64,000 nucleotides of DNA, taken from assembly GCA_937922045.1 (NCBI GenBank), contig CAKZXA010000042.1:31973-95972 (forward strand). The letters are read 5' to 3'. The position numbers were made by a program, and so were the translations under genes. Under the pieces are notes generated by a model. It had not been told where the DNA came from. It did no database searches and saw only the letters and a program-made list of their open reading frames with translations. This document shows, one piece after another, positions 1 to 7,817 of the stretch (position 1 is the first letter of the stretch; the number at the start of each line of letters is the position of its first letter). The stretch is from an uncultured Acidimicrobiales bacterium (GTDB taxonomy: Bacteria > Actinomycetota > Acidimicrobiia > Acidimicrobiales > SZUA-35).

Positions 1-496
1 GGTCGAGCTCGAAAAGCTGGGCGTGCACCATCAGCCGCGTGCGGTCGGCGGCCTGAACCTTGGACTTTGAGAGGCCTAGGGGGTCGCCGAGCGTCAGATC
101 GAGTGGTCCGACGAGCAGCTCCCCGCGCTCCTGTGCCGGCAGTCGGTAGGCGATGTCAGCAGACTGGTCCGGGCGTATTGGAGCGATAAGGACCGAGGCC
201 CCGCGGCCATCTTGGAGATGATCCTGAGCCGAAAGAACCGGTGTGCGTCGGCGACCTCGGTTCCGAAGTACGACATCGATCCTGGCGGACATACCAGCTC
301 GTAGACGGGCCGGCGTCGCGGTTCGAGTGACGACCAGGTCGAGGCGAGACGTAGCGGTGTAGAAGGCAGCGAGCAGGAGCCCGACTCCTAGCATCGCGGC
401 CAGCAGGAAAAGCTCGAGCAGACCGAGGATTCGGCCAGCCAAGAGCAGCCCGATGCAGGTGAAGATCAGACCCAGGCCCGCACGGGTCGGTCGCAT
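1..496 (-). CDS. DUF58 family protein, N-terminal part (gene runs off the window)
   Basis: The frame opens with ATG at 496-494, one base after the MoxR stop, and reads without a stop to the window edge (about 165 residues). It begins MRPTRAGLG, has two closely spaced hydrophobic segments (about residues 7-24 and 27-44) and then a beta-rich domain ending GPLDLTLGDPLGL, the usual arrangement in DUF58 proteins. DUF58 genes commonly sit directly downstream of a MoxR ATPase; the pair is thought to act in chaperone-like assembly of envelope or von Willebrand-type proteins. The C-terminal DUF58 motif itself lies outside the window, so the assignment rests on the N-terminus and the neighbour. Confidence 0.8.
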   Translation of the reverse strand, partial: MRPTRAGLGLIFTCIGLLLAGRILGLLELFLLAAMLGVGLLLAAFYTATSRLDLVVTRTATPARLRAGMSARIDVVLRNRGRRRTPVLSAQDHLQDGRGASVLIAPIRPDQSADIAYRLPAQERGELLVGPLDLTLGDPLGLSKSKVQAADRTRLMVHAQLFELD

Positions 497-497
497 G

Positions 498-1481
498 TCA
501 GACCCGATTGAAGGGTACGGGAACCGCGGACAAGATCTCCTGAATGATGGCGTGGGATGTGGTTCCCTGGATGACCGCCTCGGGTCGAAGGATCATACGG
601 TGAGCGCAAACCTGAGCAGCGACGGCCTTGACATCATCATCGGTCACATAGATTCGGCCCAGCGAAGCGGCTCTCGCTCGCGCCACCCGTTGCAGGCTCA
701 GCGTGCCACGGGGTGAGACCCCCAGGGCGACGGACGGATGCCGCCTCGACGCGTCGGCCAGATCGATCAGGTAGCCGCGCAACTCAGGCGCAATCTGGAC
801 CGCGGTGACCATATGGGTCATTGCCACGATGTCTTGCAGGTTTGCCACCGGCGTCAAACGACCGACAAGGCCGTCGGTCTCATGCGTCTGAAGAATCATG
901 AGTTCGTCGGCGCGACCGGGGTAGCCGACGGAGATCTTCATCAGGAATCGGTCGAGCTGTGATTCGGGCAGCGGGTAGGTGCCTTCCTGCTCGATCGGGT
1001 TCTGGGTTGCCAAAACCATGAAGGGACGAGTGAGGGAATGGGTGATGCCGTCGACGGTGACCTGCGACTCGGCCATCGCCTCAAGAAGGGCAGACTGTGT
1101 TTTTGGCGAGGCACGGTTTATCTCGTCGGCGAGCACCAGCTCGGTGAAGATTGGCCCAGGGCGGAACTCGAATGCCGAGGTGTTGCGATTCCAAACGCTT
1201 ACGCCGGTGACGTCGGCCGGAAGAAGGTCGGGGGTGAACTGGATACGACCGATCTTGGCCCCTATCGAAGCGCCGAGAGCCTTGGCCAGCAGTGTCTTGC
1301 CGACGCCAGGCACGTCCTCGACGAGGAGATGGCCGCCGGAAAGCAGGCAGAGCAAGGCTTGTTCGATGACCTCCTGCTTGCCGCGGATGACCTGTTGAAT
1401 ATTGTCACGGATCGCATTGAATGCCGACGCGAACTGATAGGCGCGCGTCTCGTCAAGCGGTGGGGCTTCTGTCGTGCTCAC
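498..1481 (-). CDS. MoxR-family AAA+ ATPase
   Basis: An ATPase of the MoxR branch of AAA+ proteins, probably working with the DUF58 protein encoded one base downstream. From a GTG start at 1481 the protein is about 327 residues. It shows Walker A GVGKT (about 59-63), Walker B with DEIN (about 119-122) and a sensor-1 region ATQNP (about 158-162), followed by the helical lid. The GTG is preferred because AGGAGG lies 11 nt upstream (complement of 1493-1498). An upstream in-frame ATG at 1547 has no ribosome site and would add 22 residues of poor family resemblance. The gene is divergent from the ROK kinase. Confidence 0.92.
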   Translation of the reverse strand: MSTTEAPPLDETRAYQFASAFNAIRDNIQQVIRGKQEVIEQALLCLLSGGHLLVEDVPGVGKTLLAKALGASIGAKIGRIQFTPDLLPADVTGVSVWNRNTSAFEFRPGPIFTELVLADEINRASPKTQSALLEAMAESQVTVDGITHSLTRPFMVLATQNPIEQEGTYPLPESQLDRFLMKISVGYPGRADELMILQTHETDGLVGRLTPVANLQDIVAMTHMVTAVQIAPELRGYLIDLADASRRHPSVALGVSPRGTLSLQRVARARAASLGRIYVTDDDVKAVAAQVCAHRMILRPEAVIQGTTSHAIIQEILSAVPVPFNRV

Positions 1482-1638
1482 TACCGAACGGTCCTCCTGA
1501 TGGCTTCCGTCTGAGGTTATCGCTCTTCGGAGTTGATGGGGAGTCATAAGAGGGCGCCGATGCCCGATTCGTCATGTGCAGCGGCGGCCGGTCTCACGGT
1601 CGAGATCTCGGGGAGCGTTGTGGAGGTAGCGTAGAGGT

Positions 1639-2520
1639 ATGAAACCAGCACTCGCGGTCGACATCGGAGGAACGAAGCTCGCTGCTGGTGTCGTCGACGA
1701 TTCGGGACGACTCTTGCACCGAAAGGCCCAGCCAACCCCGGCCGGAGGCGATGGGGAAGCCCTCTTTCAAGCGGTTTGTGAACTCCTGGCCTCCTATGCC
1801 CCGTTCGACGACTACCTTGTATGCGGTGTCGGCTGTGGCGGTCCGATGACCTCGGGGGGTCATCTGGTTTCGCCGCTCAATATCCCGGCCTGGCGCAACT
1901 TTCCTCTCGTCCAGCGTCTCACCGAGTTGACCGGCCTTCCGACCGCCGTCGATAACGACGCAAAAGCCCTGGCGTTGGCCGAAGGCTGGATGGGGGTCGC
2001 CCGAGATGAGGAAAACTTCATGGGGATGGTGGTCTCCACCGGTGTCGGTGGTGGCATCGTGCTCAACGGCCGTCTCCTCGAAGGTGCCACAGGCAACGCT
2101 GGCCATGTCGGACAAATGATCGCGGCTCGACCTGGTCGGCCGCTCGCCTTGCACGTCACTGGTGTCCTCGAAGCTGAGGCTTCGGGTACCGCTATTGCCG
2201 CCCACACAGGACACCCGGCCTCTGAAGCCAACACGGCGGTCGTGGCCGAAACCGGGAAACTGGTCGGATGTGTCGCCGCCTCGGTGGTAAACCTGTTGGA
2301 TCTGAGGTTGGTGGCCGTCGCCGGATCGGTTGCTCTTGGGTTTGGCGAGCCATTTTTCGCCGCCGCTCAGGCCGAGCTGGATCGTGTGTGCCAGCTCGAC
2401 TACAGCCTCGGGGCCCGAATCGTGCCAGCCGGCTGCGGTGATGAGGGCCCCCTCATCGGAGCGGCCGCCGTCGGTCTACGGCATCTCGGCCAGCCGATGG
2501 GCGGGCGGATCTTTACCTGA
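1639..2520 (+). CDS. ROK-family sugar kinase (glucokinase-like)
   Basis: Likely an ATP-dependent hexose or N-acetylhexosamine kinase. The 293-residue protein has the phosphate loop DIGGTK (8-13), the catalytic aspartate in VDNDAKALALAEGW (D107) and the adenosine-side loop STGVGGG (133-139). The usual ROK zinc motif CxCGxxGC is absent: the stretch after GNAGHVGQM contains no cysteines. No DNA-binding domain precedes the kinase, so it is an enzyme rather than a ROK repressor. ATG at 1639 follows GTAGAGGT. The substrate cannot be read from the sequence. It stands alone between MoxR (divergent) and a convergent small gene. Confidence 0.85.
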   Translation: MKPALAVDIGGTKLAAGVVDDSGRLLHRKAQPTPAGGDGEALFQAVCELLASYAPFDDYLVCGVGCGGPMTSGGHLVSPLNIPAWRNFPLVQRLTELTGLPTAVDNDAKALALAEGWMGVARDEENFMGMVVSTGVGGGIVLNGRLLEGATGNAGHVGQMIAARPGRPLALHVTGVLEAEASGTAIAAHTGHPASEANTAVVAETGKLVGCVAASVVNLLDLRLVAVAGSVALGFGEPFFAAAQAELDRVCQLDYSLGARIVPAGCGDEGPLIGAAAVGLRHLGQPMGGRIFT

Positions 2521-2554
2521 TACCTGTTCGTGTACTTGATGCCTGGTCGGTCGG

Positions 2555-2848
2555 TCAGACCGGAAAGCGTTTGCGCCACTCCAGCCAGACGATGAGATCT
2601 CCGGCCCGCATTGGGGTTGTATCGCCATCGAAGCGGCCATCGCCGCCGTAGGCGGTAACCAAACGGAAGTGCAGCCAGCGCTGATCAGGCAGGGGGAGAA
2701 AGGGCGAGCGTCGCCACCATCGTCGCGGAACAAGGCCGCCACCGGAGCGGAGGGCCGTGGTCCACAGGTCGGGTCGACGCAGCATCGCGCCCGCCACGGA
2801 GGACCCCACCTTCAACAGTGGAAGACGTTTGTTCACCCGTTTACTCAC
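2555..2848 (-). CDS. Small conserved hypothetical protein
   Basis: About 97 residues, rich in Arg and Trp, with the pattern LRRPDLWTTALR then RRWWRRSPFLPLPD and RFRLVTAYGG. I recall similar small basic proteins from other actinobacteria but know no function. The reading frame is open further upstream to a TTG at 2875 that would overlap the acyl-CoA dehydrogenase stop. GTG at 2848, five bases past that stop, looks more natural. No signal peptide or clear membrane segment. It probably shares a transcript with the upstream acyl-CoA dehydrogenase. Confidence 0.6.
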   Translation of the reverse strand: MSKRVNKRLPLLKVGSSVAGAMLRRPDLWTTALRSGGGLVPRRWWRRSPFLPLPDQRWLHFRLVTAYGGDGRFDGDTTPMRAGDLIVWLEWRKRFPV

Positions 2849-2853
2849 CGGTT

Positions 2854-4101
2854 TTACTTGGCGATTTCGTTCCAAGGGCCACGATCAGCCCGTGGCTCTT
2901 TTGGAAGACCGAGCACTATCTCGCCGATGATGTTGCGTTGCACCTGTGACGTTCCGGCGTAGATCGTGCCAGCCCGAGCGTTGAGGAAGGTACCGATCCA
3001 TGAACCGGACTCGTTTTTGGCACCGGCCGAATCGGTCGAAAAGGCGCTGCTTGGCAGATTGCCGACGAGATGCATTCCATCGGCGCCCAGGATGTCGACC
3101 GCTAGTTCGGTGACCTTGCGGTGATACTCGGACCAGTACAACTTGAAGACCGAAGCATCGGCACCCGGGTGTTCCCCGGCCAGAAACTGGGTGAGCGTGC
3201 GCATGCCGAGGTAGCGCATGATCTCTACCTTTGAATGGCACCACGCCAGCCGCTGGCGGATACGAGGATCGTCAGCGACGCCACGATGTTTGGCCAGCTC
3301 CATCAGACGGTCGAGTTCGCCGCGGAAGGCTACCGGTGTCGTTGCCGCCGCCTCTCCTCGTTCGAAGCCCAGAAGCGTCATGGCTACGGCCCAGCCGCCG
3401 TTGACCTCACCGATCACGTTTTCTTTTGGAACGCGAGCGTCGGTGAAGAAGACCTCATTGAACTCCGACTCACCCGAGATCATCTTGATCGGTCGGACTT
3501 CGACGCCAGGCTGATCCATCGGGCAGAGCAGGAAGGTTATGCCACGGTGCTTTGCCGCTTCAGAATCTGTGCGGGTTAGCACAAAGATCCAGTCGGCCAA
3601 GTGTCCGGCCGATGTCCAGATCTTCTGGCCATTGAGAACCCATTCATCGCCGTCGAGTTCGGCCCGGCACCCTATGTTGCCGAGATCGGAACCCGCGTTC
3701 GGTTCCGAGTAGCCCTGGCACCAGCGGTCTTCGCCCGAAATGATGCGTGGCAGGAAATGCTGCTTCTGTTCCTCGGTGCCCCAATGGATGATGGTATTGC
3801 CAACCATCTGGATGCCGAAGACATCGTTCGGCCCGCCGGTGGGAACGCCGGCTTTCTGAAACTCCTCGGCCATGATGACGCTCTCGAGCGCGCTCAGGCC
3901 AGCTCCCCCGTATTCGGTCGACCAGGTTGGTGCCAGCAGCTTGTTGTCTCGCAGGGTTGCTCGCCAGGACTCGGCGAAGGCGGCGGCATCTTCGCTATCG
4001 AGTGCGCCGATGCCAACCCAACCCTCTGGAAGGTTTTCACTCAAGAAGCTTTGGATCTTCTTGCGATAGTCGCTTGCTGATTCTGGGTAGACAGGTTTCA
4101 C
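2854..4101 (-). CDS. Acyl-CoA dehydrogenase family protein
   Basis: A flavin-dependent dehydrogenase that would introduce the alpha-beta double bond into an acyl-CoA, passing electrons to ETF. The protein (about 415 residues) has the N-terminal helical domain, the FAD-contacting strand with QGYSEPNAGSDL and WTSAGH, and the C-terminal helical domain ending in YAGTSQVQRNIIGE, a classic signature of the family. Two GTG starts are possible, 4131 and 4101. The second has GAAGGA at the right distance, so it is preferred. Substrate class (fatty, branched or steroid acyl) cannot be decided. It is followed immediately by the small hypothetical gene. Confidence 0.93.
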   Translation of the reverse strand: MKPVYPESASDYRKKIQSFLSENLPEGWVGIGALDSEDAAAFAESWRATLRDNKLLAPTWSTEYGGAGLSALESVIMAEEFQKAGVPTGGPNDVFGIQMVGNTIIHWGTEEQKQHFLPRIISGEDRWCQGYSEPNAGSDLGNIGCRAELDGDEWVLNGQKIWTSAGHLADWIFVLTRTDSEAAKHRGITFLLCPMDQPGVEVRPIKMISGESEFNEVFFTDARVPKENVIGEVNGGWAVAMTLLGFERGEAAATTPVAFRGELDRLMELAKHRGVADDPRIRQRLAWCHSKVEIMRYLGMRTLTQFLAGEHPGADASVFKLYWSEYHRKVTELAVDILGADGMHLVGNLPSSAFSTDSAGAKNESGSWIGTFLNARAGTIYAGTSQVQRNIIGEIVLGLPKEPRADRGPWNEIAK

Positions 4102-4288
4102 GTCGATCCTTCGATGCGTCTTTGTAGCCACTGTTGATCTCTGCCGCCCGGCTCGCTGGAAGCGCGGGCCAGGCGGAAGGGTACGAACGACCTACACCGT
4201 AGACCAGGCATTGCTCTCGGGGCGAGATCGAGACCGCTGCCGCTTGTGGAAGGTCGTGGCCGTTCGGCACCCACGGTGTCGAGCTTGG

Positions 4289-4795
4289 TTACCGCTGCGG
4301 TTTATCGGGCTCCAGATAAAGATCCCAGGAGGTCGGGACGGGGCCAGCCGAAACACGGATCCAGATGTGGCGTGTCGGAGCGCGCGGTGTTGATCGAAGG
4401 CTCAACCTGGTCTCGTCGATCAGCCGGTCGGCCTTGTAGCTGTTGCACGACCGGCAGCAGGCCACCACATTGTCCCACTCGTGGGCGCCACCTTTGGAGC
4501 GAGGAATGACATGGTCGATGCTTTCGGCTTGCTGCCCACAGTATTGGCAGACGCCACCGTCGCGGGCGAACACCGACCGCCTGCTGAGGGGAGCGGTTCG
4601 CTCATAGGGCACCTTGACGTAGTACCGGAGCCGCACGACCGACGGTACCTCCAACTCGATGTGGGCTGAGACGAGGCGATGCTCGGAGCGCTCCAGCACA
4701 TCAACTTTTTCGGCCAAGGCCAGAATGGCGGCGCGCCGCCCTGAGACAACGCCAATCGGTTCATACGTGGCGTTTAACACCAACGCCCGGTCCAT
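4289..4795 (-). CDS. HNH endonuclease domain protein
   Basis: A 168-residue protein starting MDRALVLNATYEPIG, as in a widespread actinobacterial HNH family. The metal-finger nuclease domain is visible as CQYCG (zinc Cys pair), SIDHVIPRSKGG (the HNH His), NVVACCRSCNSYK (second Cys pair). Members are usually single chromosomal genes with no mobile element; the physiological role is unknown. Eleven bases separate it from the next gene downstream on the same strand (lipoate-ligase-like), so the two could be co-transcribed. No toxin or restriction partner is adjacent. Confidence 0.85.
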   Translation of the reverse strand: MDRALVLNATYEPIGVVSGRRAAILALAEKVDVLERSEHRLVSAHIELEVPSVVRLRYYVKVPYERTAPLSRRSVFARDGGVCQYCGQQAESIDHVIPRSKGGAHEWDNVVACCRSCNSYKADRLIDETRLSLRSTPRAPTRHIWIRVSAGPVPTSWDLYLEPDKPQR

Positions 4796-4806
4796 GGCGA
4801 CTAAAT

Positions 4807-5568
4807 CTACTCGATGCCCGCAGGGCGAACGAGCTCATTCACCGTCGCTTCGATGAGAAGTTCAGCCGTTGGCACCTCTAGATAGGCGGGCAGTCCGGCG
4901 GCGACGACGTCGGTTCCTCCAGCCCCGCTGGTCAGGGGGCCATCGAAGCCATGGTTGGCGGCATTGACAGGGTCGATGTGCGAGGTAATAGGGGAGGGAT
5001 CCCAGCGGGCGAGGAAGAGGGTCTGGATCCGAGCAAACGAGCGGGTTCGACGCTGGGAGAGTCCAACGACCTTTCGGTCATCGACGATGACCTCCCCATG
5101 ACCACGGTCGGCGAAGCAGACCAGCGGGCGTTTGTACCTTCGCTCGGGGCGGCCGACGACCTGGACGTCAGCATCGCTGGGCAGAAGCCGGTCGCTTAGC
5201 GCCCGGCGCCAGGCCTGGCCGACCCAGTGAAAGGATCGGCCGACATCTGGATCCCATCGCGGATGGCTGATGGGGAGGAAAATGTCGATCCAACAGTCGA
5301 TCGCGGGGTTCAGAGCAACGACGCCTCCGCCTGATCGCCTTCTCGTCACCTCTTGTTGTTCATCACGATGTCGCTGGCTTGCAGGGAGCAGCAGCGACTC
5401 AGGTTGGGTGCTTCCGAGTACAAGTGCTGGCCCCGGCAGTGAGTGAATCCAGATCTCGCCCTTGTCAAGATCTGTCTCTGGCTCGAATCGATGAAAGTCG
5501 TTCGCGTTGCCGAACGAGCGGCGAAGTCGCCAGTGGGCGTCGTGTTCGGTGGTGCCGGTGACGTGCAC
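4807..5568 (-). CDS. Lipoate-protein ligase A-like protein (BPL/LplA/LipB fold)
   Basis: A 253-residue protein with the biotin/lipoate protein ligase fold. RRRSGGGVVAL (about 76-86) matches the (R)RxSGGGAV loop that binds the lipoyl-adenylate, and DDRKVVGLSQRR (about 163-174) contains the lysine (K166) and the following G-x-S/A-Q-R motif. A lipoyl transfer or scavenging role is likely, but paralogues with other acyl substrates exist. The start is GTG at 5568; an in-frame TAG lies 12 nt upstream of it, so no longer N-terminus is possible. The HNH gene lies 11 bp downstream (4796-4806). Confidence 0.8.
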   Translation of the reverse strand: MHVTGTTEHDAHWRLRRSFGNANDFHRFEPETDLDKGEIWIHSLPGPALVLGSTQPESLLLPASQRHRDEQQEVTRRRSGGGVVALNPAIDCWIDIFLPISHPRWDPDVGRSFHWVGQAWRRALSDRLLPSDADVQVVGRPERRYKRPLVCFADRGHGEVIVDDRKVVGLSQRRTRSFARIQTLFLARWDPSPITSHIDPVNAANHGFDGPLTSGAGGTDVVAAGLPAYLEVPTAELLIEATVNELVRPAGIE

Positions 5569-5826
5569 ATCGTCATGCTACGTACCGGCGCGTTGTACTC
5601 CTGCCGGCGCGAGCCCGGTTTACGCCCCCCAGGCCCCCACTGCGCCCCACCGGCGATGGCGACCGTGGTGGCCTCGGTCATCCACCCAGCACCAGAGAGG
5701 GCGAAACCGGCGCCAATAGCCGAATAGCGGGCCGTTGGCGGTCGTTGTCGGTGCGAGGCGGATACGCCAAACTCGAACGATCGTTTGTACTCAGCGTGAG
5801 AACTTTCGCGCGGAAACGGACAAATT
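5569..5826. other. Non-coding stretch upstream of the mraZ operator; no gene recognised
   Basis: About 260 nt between the divergent lipoate-ligase-like gene and the MraZ operator. Open frames exist on both strands but none has a ribosome site or family resemblance. I looked for RNase P RNA, SRP RNA, tmRNA and common riboswitch cores and did not see their conserved blocks. It should hold the promoters for both directions. I could not place convincing -35/-10 pairs. Confidence 0.5.
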
Positions 5827-5871
5827 GTGTTGCTAAGGGGGGCGAAGTGGGTTAATGTGTCACGAAGTGGG
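5827..5871 (+). promoter_or_regulatory. Candidate MraZ operator: five 10-bp-phased G-rich repeats
   Basis: Reading every tenth base gives GTGTT (5827), GGGGG (5837), GTGGG (5847), GTGTC (5857) and GTGGG (5867), each followed by a 5-nt spacer. MraZ proteins bind three or more direct repeats of a (G)TGGG pentamer separated by 5 bp upstream of their own operon. Position (about 205 nt before mraZ), orientation and exact phase fit autoregulation of the dcw cluster. The two perfect GTGGG units are 20 bp apart; the unit between them is degenerate. Confidence 0.65.
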
Positions 5872-6077
5872 ACGAGCACCCATCGGGAAACCGGCAAGGT
5901 GCTTGCACCACGAACGTCGCTCTTGGCCGAAAAGCCAAGGCGCAGAGATTTGTTTGATTTGGCTCGTCGGAAACGGCTGGCCCCGACGGAAGTCGAAAGA
6001 GCGGCCCAGCAACCGGTGCGGAGCCGAAGGCCTACCAGCCAGAGGCAAAGCTAGAGGTTATGAGGTGAGGTGAAACG
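5872..6077 (+). promoter_or_regulatory. Long mraZ 5' leader with two perfect small hairpins
   Basis: About 205 nt separate the operator from the mraZ GTG. Two stems are plain: GGTG-CTTG-CACC at 5898-5909, and CTTGGC-CGAAAA-GCCAAG at 5922-5939. The ribosome site GAGGTGA lies at 6065-6071, 6 nt before the GTG. No peptide with a convincing ribosome site is encoded. The leader may be structural RNA or only a long untranslated region. Confidence 0.4.
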
Positions 6078-6503
6078 GTGTTTGTCGGCCAGTACGAGCA
6101 TGCGGTCGATGAAAAAGGCCGTGTCGTCCTGCCCGCACCGTTCCGGGCCTTCGTGGCCGAACGTGGCTACATAACCCAGCTCGATGGATGTCTTGGATTG
6201 TGGAGTGCCGACGAGTTTCGACTCGTCGCAGAGAAATGGAAGGAAGAATCAGCAGCATCGAGAATCTCGATGAGGGTGTTCCGGAAACTGATGAACAGCG
6301 TGCGTGAGGTAAAGCTCGACGCAGCGGGACGCATCACCCTCCCTCGAGAACTACTCGATCAGTTGAACTTCCAGTCGCAGGTTGTGGTCTGCGGCTTGTA
6401 TGACCGAGTTGAGATCTGGCCAGCAGAAACATATGCCGATGATCTCGATACTGATGAAGCGGCCGATGAGCTGGCTGAAGCGGTAGCCCGACTCGGGCTT
6501 TAA
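6078..6503 (+). CDS. mraZ: Transcriptional regulator MraZ
   Basis: DNA-binding regulator of the division/cell-wall cluster, forming a ring of AbrB-like domains that recognises repeated TGGG boxes. The 141-residue protein has two SpoVT/AbrB half-repeats: FVGQYEHAVDEKGRVVLPAPFR near the N-terminus, and VKLDAAGRITLPREL at about 78-92. Both keep the D-x-x-GR-(I/V)-x-LP core. GTG at 6078 is supported by GAGGTGA. First gene of the cluster, as is usual. A compact hairpin overlaps its 3' end, and 259 nt separate it from rsmH, so expression of the two may be uncoupled. The operator at 5827-5871 suggests autorepression. Confidence 0.97.
   Translation: MFVGQYEHAVDEKGRVVLPAPFRAFVAERGYITQLDGCLGLWSADEFRLVAEKWKEESAASRISMRVFRKLMNSVREVKLDAAGRITLPRELLDQLNFQSQVVVCGLYDRVEIWPAETYADDLDTDEAADELAEAVARLGL
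6485..6499 (+). terminator. Hairpin at the mraZ stop codon, possible attenuator
   Basis: A perfect 6-bp inverted repeat AGCCCG-ACT-CGGGCT occupies the last codons of mraZ and runs into TTTAAT, which contains the TAA stop. The stem is short and the T-run weak. It could reduce read-through into rsmH or protect the 3' end of an mraZ transcript. This is inferred from sequence only. Confidence 0.35.
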
Positions 6504-6626
6504 TCAGCCAACAGTGGCCCGTACGTACCGATCGCTCCCGCCGGATTGATTGGAAGAGCTAGGAAGAAAGGAGCGTGGGCGACCCAAACCTATCGAAATC
6601 GTTCATCGATTACCTCCCGGGATGTG

Positions 6627-6670
6627 GAGAGGGGTGCTTCTGCCCCACGACTCCGCCCGCTACCCCTTTT
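6627..6670 (+). promoter_or_regulatory. Mutually exclusive hairpins in the mraZ-rsmH leader (attenuator-like)
   Basis: The segment around 6627-6636 can pair over 10 bp (three G-U) with 6661-6670, whose last bases form TTTT, giving a terminator-like stem. The same GGGG (6631-6634) can instead pair with CCCC at 6643-6646 in a compact tetraloop hairpin. The two folds exclude each other. A conserved actinobacterial RNA motif upstream of rsmH (mraW) has been described; I cannot confirm whether this is it. Confidence 0.35.
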
Positions 6671-6762
6671 AGTGCCACCCAGGAGATACAACCTGACGCA
6701 CGTCGCAGTCCGGGGGGTTATCGATGGCCGATGCGTAGCTAGGGGAAGGCCCCGAACGAGCG

Positions 6763-7749
6763 ATGGTTGCTTCTCAACCCGGCTCGGAGCCAGGGCCACC
6801 AGCATCAGGCAAGCCGACCGACGAGGTCGCGAGCGAAGCAGACGAGTTCGTTCACGACCCCGTCATGTGCGACGAGATCGTCGCATTGGCCGCGCCGGTT
6901 CCTTCTGGAACCTTTCTGGATGCAACGGTGGGTGGCGCCGGACACGCCGCTGCCCTTCTCGACGCACATCCCCACCTCGACATCCTCGGCATCGACCGTG
7001 ACCCCGTTGCAGTCATGACGTCGACCGAACGCCTGGCCCGGTTCGCTGGCCGCTACCGCATCGAGAGACTTCGATTCGATGAGTTTGATCAGCTCGGTTC
7101 GATACCGCTCTCCGGCTTTCTGTTCGACCTTGGCGTGAGTTCTCCTCAGCTCGATCTTGGCGCCCGTGGCTTCAGCTTTCGTAACGATGGTCCGCTTGAC
7201 ATGCGAATGGATCCAGACATGCCTTTAAGCGCGTTCGAGGTCGTCAACAACTACGACGAGCGCGAGTTGGCGGCATTGATTCGGCGCTACGCCGATGAAA
7301 AGTTTGCCGGTCGAATTGCCGCTTCCATCGTGGCCCGACGCCCACTGGCATCGACGAGCGAACTGGCCGAGGCGGTTGTGGCCGCGATCCCGGCGCCAGC
7401 CCGAAGAACCGGTGGCCACCCGGCGAAACGAACCTTTCAGGCCATCCGGATCGAGGTCAACGACGAACTCAACATCCTGGCGCCCGCCCTCGAGTCGGCG
7501 CTGGATGCCCTCAGCGAGGGTGGCCGAGGCATGGTTTTGACCTACCACTCCGGCGAAGACCGCATCGTGAAGAGCGTGTTTCGCAATCGGACGGCGGTCG
7601 AGCAACCGCCCGGCCTGCCGGTCGAAGCTCCAACCCCGGACTACCGCATCGTGCGTCCGATGGCCCGCAGGCCTTCGGACGATGAGGTTGCGACCAACCG
7701 CCGATCGGCGAGCGCACGCCTCCGCACCATCGAACGCCGAGCCGCTTGA
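6763..7749 (+). CDS. rsmH: 16S rRNA m4C1402 methyltransferase RsmH
   Basis: S-adenosylmethionine-dependent N4-methylation of C1402 in 16S rRNA, which tunes the ribosomal P site. The 328-residue protein has HDPVMCDEIV, the SAM loop FLDATVGGAGHA (about 51-62), DLGVSSPQLD (about 122-131), and RTFQAIRIEVNDEL in the second half, all hallmarks of the family. About 30 poorly conserved residues precede the domain, so a later start is conceivable. ATG at 6763 is the first in frame; the upstream GGGGAAGG is further away than ideal. Second gene of the dcw cluster, in its usual place after mraZ. Confidence 0.97.
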   Translation: MVASQPGSEPGPPASGKPTDEVASEADEFVHDPVMCDEIVALAAPVPSGTFLDATVGGAGHAAALLDAHPHLDILGIDRDPVAVMTSTERLARFAGRYRIERLRFDEFDQLGSIPLSGFLFDLGVSSPQLDLGARGFSFRNDGPLDMRMDPDMPLSAFEVVNNYDERELAALIRRYADEKFAGRIAASIVARRPLASTSELAEAVVAAIPAPARRTGGHPAKRTFQAIRIEVNDELNILAPALESALDALSEGGRGMVLTYHSGEDRIVKSVFRNRTAVEQPPGLPVEAPTPDYRIVRPMARRPSDDEVATNRRSASARLRTIERRAA

Positions 7750-7817
7750 TGGCGCTTGTTCTTGTCGATCAATCGTAGAAATTTTATTCCCCGCAGAATC
7801 AACGAAAGGCCAATCCA

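Noticed and set aside
5346..5897. 183-codon minus-strand frame covering the gap before mraZ
   Set aside because: It overlaps the lipoate-ligase-like gene in another frame and the MraZ operator; composition is not protein-like.
5569..6077. RNase P RNA, SRP RNA or tmRNA in the gap before mraZ
   Set aside because: None of their conserved core sequences could be found on either strand.
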